Source of the DNA: an uncultured bacterium
GTDB lineage: Bacteria > Cyanobacteriota > Vampirovibrionia > Gastranaerophilales > Gastranaerophilaceae
Direction: 5' to 3'
Assembly: GCA_900314375.1 (NCBI GenBank)
Contig: OMVC01000180.1
Coordinates: forward strand, 1 to 12,490
DNA: 12,490 bases
Shown: positions 1-9,300 of the stretch, piece by piece
How the letters are laid out: each line of letters opens with the position of its first letter
Numbering within the stretch: position 1 is the first letter of the stretch
Translations under genes and position numbers: made by a program
Notes under the pieces: model-generated
The model's database searches: none
Seen by the model: the letters and a program-made list of their open reading frames with translations, nothing else
Told to the model about the DNA's origin: nothing

Positions 1-198
1 GGAGATGAATACCGTGTAAAACCTGAATACTACGAATATTACAAAAATCTTTATAACAGCAATCGCCCTTTGCAATTTAGAAACCGTACTTTTTTTATCT
101 GCCGCAGTTAACAATGCCGGAATTGCCATCGCTGCTACAACACCTATAATACCTAATGTAATTAGCACTTCTGCTAATGTAAAACCACATTTTTTCAT
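1..198 (-). CDS. Type IV prepilin / pseudopilin-like protein, N-terminal part (runs off left edge)
   Basis: The frame opens with ATG at 198-196 and stays open for 66 codons to the window edge. The first residues, MKKCGFTLAEVLITLGIIG, are a class III (prepilin) signal: a short basic leader, Gly before the cleavage site, then F-T-L-A-E with the conserved Glu5, followed by a hydrophobic helix (VVAAMAIPALL). By family knowledge a PilD-type peptidase would cut after Gly5 and methylate the Phe, and the product would join a type IV pilus or type II secretion pseudopilus at the inner membrane. The next stretch, TAADKKSTVSKLQRAIAVI, still looks like the amphipathic first helix of this family. From about position 57 leftward the translation turns into a very hydrophobic aromatic run (KIFVIFVVFRFYTVF), which is atypical, so the gene may be divergent, frameshifted or truncated there. 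I see no strong Shine-Dalgarno sequence before the ATG. An upstream promoter and terminator suggest a separate transcription unit. Confidence 0.78.
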   Translation of the reverse strand, partial: MKKCGFTLAEVLITLGIIGVVAAMAIPALLTAADKKSTVSKLQRAIAVIKIFVIFVVFRFYTVFIS

Positions 199-237
199 AT
201 TTACAATTTCACGCTTCAACTATCTGCACACAAATTT

Positions 238-266
238 ATCATAACATTTATATTTCTAATATTCAA
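238..266 (-). promoter_or_regulatory. Sigma70-like promoter for the prepilin gene
   Basis: Read on the minus strand there is a -35 hexamer TTGAAT (266-261), a 17-base spacer, and a -10 hexamer TATGAT (243-238) preceded by TGT (246-244), which makes an extended -10. This is close to the TTGACA/TATAAT consensus with ideal spacing. Transcription would start near 231, leaving a leader of about 33 nt before the ATG at 198. It lies between the terminator of the upstream giant gene and the prepilin start. The call is from motif match only. Confidence 0.6.
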
Positions 267-288
267 TTACATTACAAACATTTCAATA

Positions 289-325
289 AAAAACACTTCG
301 TTCATTCTGATTACGAAGTGTTTTT
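289..325 (-). terminator. Rho-independent terminator of the autotransporter gene
   Basis: A perfect 12-bp inverted repeat: aaaaacacttcg at 289-300 pairs with cgaagtgttttt at 314-325, with a 13-nt loop at 301-313. On the minus strand the stem is followed by a T run (TTTTTTATTG). The upstream arm overlaps two bases (324-325) of the TAA stop of the giant gene (324-326), so the hairpin begins inside the stop codon. The A/T flanks are symmetrical, so it could also stop plus-strand transcripts. Confidence 0.88.
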
Positions 326-3300
326 AGATTTTCTTAATTTGTGCACCCTTTGCGGTTATTGTTGAGCCTGTTTTGGTATTATTTCCCGAAAGTGATTTTA
401 ATATTGATTTATTCTTTGTAACCTTTTTCACTTCAGTTGTTTGCTCAACCTTTGGTGTTATTTGTTTTACGGTTGTTTTTGTCTTTGTCTGCTTAACCTT
501 TTTATTCTTAACTTTATATTCATCAGGAATATCATGATAATCCTTTCCGATAGCCCATCTAAAGCCTGCCTGAAGAACAATACCAGTTCTTCCGCCATTT
601 CTAATCATAGACTGGAAGTAACCTGTGAATCTGTCACCCCACGATTTCTGAATACCAACACCATACTGAACAAACGGTTTGACTGACATTTGCGGCAGGT
701 TAACATCTTTCGCCGTAACATTAGTCTTATCCATTATATTCCATACCATATCAATACCTGCGTATGGCTGCCATCCGTTATCAAGATTACCGATGACTTT
801 CAGACTTGGGATAATCTGAATTGCATGAAGCGGATCACTATCCAGTCTGACACCTGCGGCATTTGTATAATCAAAGGTATTAACAAATGTATAACCGGTG
901 AATAATGAAGGTTGAACAATTACTTTGCCGCCATTGATTTCCCAGTTGTATCCGGTCTTGTTAGCAATACCTGCGGTCATCATAGCAAAGTTATCCGTAC
1001 CGTATTGAGTATATGCTTCACCCGCACTCGCACCGGTTGATGCAGTCAAACCTGTGAAGAAGTTACCCTTGTACAATGTTCCGGTTACACCAAGCGAGCC
1101 GCCCTGCTGATTCATATCAACACCGTTGTATGCAATATGAGAACCGTTGTATCCGACAAAGGCTGAAACAATACCCTTGAAGCCGTGTCCGACATCTACG
1201 AGATTTGTATCGCCGCCATATAATGCACCGTATGCAACATTTGATACGCCATAACCGTTTTTCAAATCAACTTTTTCAAATGTTGTATATGGTTTAACCC
1301 ACATTGCACTTGAGGTTTCAGGAAGTTCACTTCTGTTATATACCGGAGTATCATTGATTGCATATTGATTTACGGTTTCAGCCGCAAGTCTTTGAGAAGA
1401 TGTGTACTTCGTATATCTTTCCATATGGAAGAAGCCATCTTGTAATGTTTGAGATTGTGTCAGGAAACCGCCAACCTGAGTTGCAACAGAAGATGCCATA
1501 ATAGACGGGTTAACATCCTGAATATCTGGGGTATCTCCGCCATGTCTTGTGAATGACAAGTTGCCACCACCGTATGCTACATCATACTTCTGTATCGGAC
1601 CCATTACTGATTTCGCACTGTTGCTTAATTTTATCCAATTACCCTGAGCCAATGCACCGTTTGCAATTCTTACTTTTGTATTTTCGGTCAAAGCATCAGT
1701 TACTACATTCAAACTGCCCTTGCCAAGTACGAAGTGACCTTTTCCGCTGACCTCATTTGCCGTAATATTATCAGCATTTTTGCGTTTCAAATCAACATCA
1801 ATATCAAGTTTTGTATTGCCATTTAATGTCAGTTTGTTAAACTTCAGAGACTGAATACTCGGCGGGTTAGGATCTGTTGTAAATTTGTTATTGCCCTTAG
1901 CAACAACAAGTGTATTTTGAAGATTGAATTCGGTACCGTCGCCAAAGATTGCTTCGTTAATATCACCAATTATCGCATTAGGCGCAAAGCCCAAAGAACC
2001 TGACTTAACATCTAAATCACCTTTAAATCCTGAATTATCACCTGCAAGGACTAACTCACCGGAGCCTGTTTTTGCAATTGTACCTGTGCCTGATACTTTG
2101 GAAACAGATGCTGTTTTATTGGTTTTAACAACCAAAGCACCGTCATCATTAAGTATTGTTTTTCCGCCGAAGTATGTTGTGCCGTCATCAGGATTATAAA
2201 CAATAGCACCGTCATTGACCGTAACAGGGCCTGTCAATTTATCATTTGAGCCTGTAAGAACAACATCTTTAGAGCCGTCTTTAACAACAGAACCTTTACC
2301 TGAGAAGTTTCCTGCAGTGATATCACTCTTATCATTATTGATTGTAACCGTGCTTCCGTCTGCAATATTTGTCTTGCCGCCGACATAAGTATCGGAAGCA
2401 GAATTTTGTTTGAAGTTTACATTACCGTCATTAACATTCAAATTACCGGTAAAGTCTTTATTATTACCTGAAAGGTTAAGGTCTTTATCACCTGTTTTGT
2501 TAATGTTGCCCGAACCTGCAATACCACTGTTAATAGTGTTATCATTCTTTGTAGAATTGAATGTAACCGTAGCATCGCCATCTGCATAGATATCGTTCTG
2601 ACCGTCACCGTGGTAGTTGAGGGAAGGATTGCCGTTCTTGTCAACACCGAAGTTCGAATCATTGATGGTCATATCTTTATTAGTGTAGATAGCACCACCC
2701 TTGCCATCAGATTTGTTGTTATTAGCGTTAATATCATTGAGTGTTGTTGTACCGTCTGATGTATTATTCAATACACCACCGTTTCCGCCGGCTTTATTGC
2801 CGCTCATTGTGCCGCCGTTTACGGTCAAATCTTTTGATTTTTCATTATTTATCGCACCGCCGTCACCGTTTGATGAGTTGTTCGTCATATTTACATTGTT
2901 CAATGTGATTGTCGCATCATCATTGTTAGCGTTAACAACCGAGCCTTCATCACCTTTTGCTTTTGTTATCGTTACATCTTTAACTGTTAAATCCGTATCA
3001 TTAACAACATCAAAGAATGAATTTTTATTATCACCAGAGATAACGGTACTGCCATCCGAAGTGCCTTTAACAACAAAGTCACCTTTGGCGGTTTTGCCTA
3101 AGTCAGAACCTGTCACATAAGGTTTGTCATCATTTGATGTAAATTCAAAACCTCTTGTTCCTTCATATTGGTTCATTGCCTTGAGTGAATTTTCATCAGC
3201 AGCCTTGTTCTTAGTCATTACAATACCTTTACCGCTGCTGTTAAGATCTACATCATATTCATAAACATTTGTAGCCCATTTTGTAACAGTGCCTTCTTTA

Positions 3301-6300
3301 TTAAGTGTTATTCCGCTGTTACCTTTAATAACATCAAATTCATAACTTGTATGAAGACCGTCATCACCGTTATTCTTTTCATTATGAACGCTGATTTCAT
3401 CCAATGCAATCTTCAATGTTCCTGATCCGTTTTGAACATTTAAGACATCCGATGTCGGAGTATTTGAAAGCGGTTGAAGATCAACATCAATCTTAATCTT
3501 AGCATCCCCTGACAAGTCAAGATTTTTGAATGAAATTTCTTTATCATTTCCGTCAATCAAGTCAAGTACGGCATCTTGAATACTGTATTTACCGTCAAGA
3601 TAACTGTCGTGGAGCAAGTTGACACTTGCGTTATTAATTGCAATTGTTGTGTTATCGGACAAGTTGCTCATTTCATCGAGTTTGAAGGTTGTATTATCAG
3701 CACCTAAGCCGTTGAATGTGGCTGTACCTGTTGAGCCGTTAACAAATGAAACTTTAGAATTATTACCGCCTATTGTAATATCAGAATTATCACCGGCAGT
3801 GTAATCTAATGTACCGTCACCGATTACTGTATTAAACAACATTGTATCAGCATTATCTTTACCCTTGACAACAAGTTTGCCGTTATCAATATTTGCAGTA
3901 CCTGTAAAGGTATTATTTTCTTCGTTGAAGGTTAAATCTTTCGCACCGGTTTTGTTCAAAGTACCTGTACCTGAAACATTTGATAATTGACCGTCTTCTG
4001 TTGCAATGTAATCCAAAGCACCATTGGAAGCGATATTTGTATCACCGCCTATGTATGAAGTATCAGAAGCATTTTCATATTTAACCTTGCCGCCGTTGAT
4101 ATTCAAATCACCTTTGTAGTTTTCATTCTTTCCGCCAAGTTCTAATGTACCCTTGCCGTTTTTGTTTATAGCAGCGGAATTTGCCGTACCGTCACTTGAT
4201 ACATTCTGAATATTTACGGTTTCATTATCGGCATTGGTTGTTATATCTAAAGCCGCACCATCGGAAATTTCGTATGTAGAACCCGCACCAAAGAGTTTAC
4301 CGCCCTTACTTGTATCATAAGCAAGCGTACCCTCATTGATATCAACTTTTCCGCCAAAGGCTGAGGCATCACCTGTTATATCAAGTTTTTCACCGCCCTG
4401 TTTATCAAATGTGCCTGTACCTTTAATTGTATTACCAATTGCACCTTCAATAGTTGCAATATATTCTAATGTACCGTCATCTGCGATATTAACCTCACCG
4501 CCGACAAATTTGCCATTATTGTTATTGTATGACAAGATACCTGATTTAATATCTGTATCACCTGAGAAGTCGTTATTTCCGACAAGTTGAATTCTGCCCT
4601 GAGTATTATCATCAGTGTATTCGTTATTAACAACAAACTTACCGTCGCCTGAGATGTTTCCGATAGTCTGACCTGTCAATTTTGTACCGTCAGAAGTTGC
4701 ATTAGCAACCTGAGTTTCCAAAACTCCATCAGTATTGATTACGGTATTTCCGCTAAAGTATTTATCTGTCGTGCTTTCCGGTTTATATACCAAAGCGCCG
4801 TTATCAACAGTTGTCTGACCATAGAAGCCTGAATTATCACCTGTTACAACAACATCGCCCGCACCAGTTTTTGTAATTGTTTCATTAGTATTAGATGTCT
4901 GAGTTGCGGAAGAAATATTCTTAATTTCCTGACCGACGATACCATCTGCAACATTTAATGTCAGATTAGCCGCAGCGCCGTTATCGCCGATAACTACAGA
5001 ACAGTCAATAAACTTATCTGTATTTTCATCAGCATTATAAACAACAGAGCCTTCTTTAATTGCCATTGAACCGTCAAAGCCGGAATTATCACCGCCCATA
5101 TTCAATGCACCGGCACCTGTTTTCACAATATTACCACTTGATTTAACGCCATCGCTATTTGTATAACCGTTAATATTGTTGATATTTTGCGACTGAACCG
5201 CAGTTGCATCAGAAATATTCATTGTTAATGTTGAGCCGCCTGCTATTTCAACACCGCCGCCTACAAATGTATCATTTGCATCATCAGCCTTGTAATCAAC
5301 ATTTCCGCCTGCGATAGCGAATGTTCCGGTAAGATTATCATTATCGCCGTTCAATTCTAATTTGCCGCTGCCTGTTTTGGTAAATGAACCGTCACCTGCA
5401 ATACCACTGTTGATTACGCTTGTCTTACCCGAAGATGTATTAAATACGACATTTGTATCATCACCCTCAATATAGATATCATTTTGACCGTCTTTGTGAT
5501 TATTCAGAACAACATTACCCTCGGCATCAACACCGAAACTAGAATCTGAAATCGTCATATTGGCATTAGTGTATATTGCACCGCCCTTGCCGTTAGTTGA
5601 GTTGTTGCCGTATGCAAGAATATTTTGAAGAACGGTTTCACCTGCTGATGTATTATAGATAGCACCACCATTGCCGTTTGCACTGTTACCTGTGATAACA
5701 GAATTATTCAATGCGAAATTCCTACTGTCGAGGTTTGCAACCGCACCACCGTTACCGCCTTCAACACTGTTATTTCTAAAGTCAACATTTTCCATAACAA
5801 TTACGGCATCATCATTATTTGCATAGATTACAGAACCATCTTTAATTGTATCTGATGAATAGCGTTTAGCATTTTCAACCGAAACATCTGACATTTCAAA
5901 TCTTGTGTTGTTAACAAGTTCAAACATAGAACCTTTAGTTTGACCTGCCGGAGTGAATGCCTCTACATCAATTCTGTATCCGCTTGCCAAAGTGCCATCT
6001 GTAGTTTCAATATCGTCAACGATATGAACATAAGCGCCGTCAATTATATCGCCTTTATATGTCCAAGTGCCGTCACCGTTATCAACAAGACCTTCTGCTT
6101 CATTTGCAAGAAGTTCTAACGGTTTTAATGTACCGTCAAGTACGCTCTTTTCATTCATATCCGAAGAAATTGTACCGACAACCGAGAATTCCTGAGCAGA
6201 GGTTGTATCCAAATCTCTGTAGATATTATATCTGTTATTTTCCTGTTTACCGTCTTTGGCAACAAAACTGAAACCTCTTATTCCGCCGCCGTTATCAAGT

Positions 6301-9300
6301 TCATATCTGTTCAAGTCACGCAAAGTATCCGTACTTGAAACACCCTGAGGAGCAACTCTGATACTGTCTTGTTCGTGACCGTCGGGAGCACCTGAAGATG
6401 CAGAAGTTACACCGTATCTGTAAACATTTGTAGCCCAACTCATAAGTCTGAGGTTATCGGATGTTGCAACTCTCAAATCATTTGAGCCTTTAAATACTCT
6501 TATAATACCCTTGTCGTGTTTTTCGTCAGATGTAAATTTACCGTTATCGTCAGTAATAAACAGTTTGGTAATTCTTACAACACCGTTACCGGAATCGGCT
6601 GTAATTGTATCCGCATAAGGCATTGTTCCCGTAGTTTCATCAAGATAAAGGTTTACATCAAGTGAAATTCTGTTATTATCGCCTGTGAAGGTCAAATCAG
6701 AGAAATTATAATTGTCTCCCGCAACAGTATCAGACAAATCTAAGAATGAATTTGTCAGGCTGTAATTATTTGAACCCATATTGAAATCTTTGGCATCAGA
6801 ATGTTCTGCACTTGTGCTTGACGGAATTGCGCTGCCTAAAGTTATATTTGAAGAATCAAATATAATATTATCCGCACTGCCTGATGCTTTGTCAAATGTA
6901 GTGTTCAATTCGTAATCGGAATTTTTGAAGGTCAGGTTGTTAGCACCCGAGCCTGATTCTAACCAGCCGGAATTGAGGGTGTATTTACTGTTGCCTGCAC
7001 CAAGACCTGAAATAACAACATTGTTATCTGCACCCGTAAGTTTCACATTCGCAAAAGCATTATCACCAAATGTGTATGAGGTATCTTTTGAAGTATATTC
7101 AAGCGTTGAGCCGTTTGAGATATTGATATCGGCATCAGGTGAAATGAAGTTAGCGCCTGTTGTATTGAATGCAACAGTTCCGTCTGTGATATTCAAATCT
7201 CCGCTAAAGCCGCTATTATTATTGTCACCGGTTACGGAAAGTTTTCCGTCTCCTGATTTGTTAATTACTCCATCACCTTTAAGTTGAGCGGAAACTGAGG
7301 TATCGTCTTTGTTTGCGATATTCAAAATACCTTTATCATCAATTATTCCGCCAACAATGTTCTTATTATTAATAGTTGCTGTTGTTTCTTCGTTAACTGT
7401 CAGGTTAACATTATTCAAAGCATTAGAAACGGCACTGTCAACAACACCAACAGTCAATGCACCGTTTAAGACATTCACATCCTGATTAGTTACCGTGTTG
7501 TTAAGAGCGACTGTACCTTTGGTATTCAGAATACCTCTTGTAGAACTTGAAGTTGAATTGATAGCATCTGCAACCGCCATTGTTGAAGTATCTTTAGCGT
7601 TGATGTTTATTGTACCGATATTTTTGATAATAGCGGATGTACCGTTATTCAAATTCATATCATAATCATTTTCGGCATTAATTGACATAATACCGTCAGC
7701 ACCGTTATAAATATATGAATTACCAGTGTTACCGCTGAAGGTTGCATTTGTAATATCGGCATTTGCGAGGTTATAAATTGCAGAACCCTCTGTTGCACTG
7801 TTTGTATTGAACGCAGTGCCGACTCCGACTGATAAATCGCCTGTGTTATATATAGCACCGCCATTTTGAGTTGCAGCGTTGAAAGTAAAGGTTGAACCTG
7901 AAACCGCTAAAGCCTTATCGCCTGTTGCAGAGTTGTATATAGCACCACCCTTGTCAGCATAATTTGAGTTGAATGATGAATTTAATATTCCGCCATCAAC
8001 TAAGCCATTATTGTATATAGCACCGCCACCCGCATTTATACCACCCGGTGTGGTATTACCTGTAAATGTAAGTCCGTCAAACCCGCTTATGGTACCTATT
8101 GTATCATTATATATGGCACCGCCGCCATTACCCCACATATTTAATTTTTTGTTACTGTCAAATGTTATATATTCACCACCAGTGAAGTTTAATGTACCTG
8201 TGTTATATATTGCACCACCAAGGCTATTAGCCATATTTCCGGAGATTAGATTATCTTTTGTTGCAACATAATTCATTGTTCCGGCATTATAAATTGCCCC
8301 ACCTCTAGTAGTTGCCGTATTACCTGTGAAGGTTGAATCAGTTATAGTAAGAGCATTATCACCTGTTGAAGCATTATAAATAGCACCGGCAGAGTATGCG
8401 GTATTAGTATTAAATGTTGAATCTGTTATTTCAGTTTGACCAGTTGCACCATTGTATATAGCACCGCCGACAAATCCATTATTCTGACTAAATGTGCTGC
8501 CTGATACTGACATCTGACCGGCCATAGAATTATTTATAGCACCGCCTTTTACTGATATTGAGCCATTTAAGGATTCATTATTTGTAAAGGTACTATCGGT
8601 AATAGTTATTCTTGTATTTGCATCATTTGTTGTTGCGTTGATTACAGCACCGTTACCCGTTGTTTTTGCATCCTGAATTGTGAAGTTATTGATTACAAGT
8701 TCAGAACCGGTATTTGATACCGCAAACATAGAATGCTGCGTATCATCATCAGCGCTTGTTCTTGCAATAATTGTGTCATTCTTACCGCCACGGCCTGCCA
8801 GTGTTAATTTACCCTCCAATGTTCCGAGTAAATCTTTACCCGAATAGTAAGGCTCATCTTTAACAAGTGTAAATGTTCTGTCGCCTGATTTGATGTGGTT
8901 CAGGATATACAATGTGTTTTCATCCGCATAATCCGTTGCAACAAGATGTAATGTATCTCCGTTATCTATTGTTGTTGTATATTTATACAAATCGGATGTC
9001 AAAGTATTTGTGTAATTGTCGGCATCAGCAAAGGTCAAACCGTCAAGAACCTGAATATCACGGGTTAAATATCCGCCGTTATCGTTATTATCAAAGATAT
9101 TGATATTATTTAATGTGATAGTACCGCTTGAAGTTGTTGAAACTATTTTGTCGGCAGAACCCGCACCGGCAAAACTAAAATCGATATTCAAACTGCTGTC
9201 AGCATCAGAGGTCAAACCTGCAATGGTTACTGTATTTGCAGCACTGTCTGTCATCTCAACAACCGTTGAATCAATTACATAATTTCCGCCAAGTGTCTTC

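Noticed and set aside
199..323. Small RNA or riboswitch in the intergenic gap
   Set aside because: Only the terminator hairpin and promoter elements are visible. The remaining AT-rich sequence shows no further stem or conserved motif.
441..905. Two plus-strand frames opposite the barrel (about 81 and 71 codons)
   Set aside because: They lie antisense to a clearly conserved barrel domain, show no recognisable domain or RBS, and are explained as shadows of the minus-strand gene.
2438..2662. Minus-strand alternative-frame open stretches (here and at 7655-7864)
   Set aside because: They are out of frame within the giant gene and carry repetitive frame-shifted translations of the same repeats, with no start signal.
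1924..3120. Plus-strand frames rich in Pro/Ser/Leu/Val (for example at 1924-2199 and 2701-3120)
   Set aside because: The Pro/Leu/Ser/Val composition is what the antisense of Gly/Asn/Asp/Thr-rich repeats produces. They recur wherever PATR or Pmp repeats occur.
6051..6092. DNGDGTWTY as a possible dockerin or EF-hand calcium loop
   Set aside because: Only one loop of this kind is present and the 12-residue spacing of ligands is incomplete. A beta-hairpin insertion is the simpler reading.
7848..8550. Regularly spaced short DNA repeats that could suggest a CRISPR array
   Set aside because: The spacing is a coding period (about 26-32 codons), the repeats are degenerate at third positions, and the frame is open throughout. 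They encode the GGAIYN motif.
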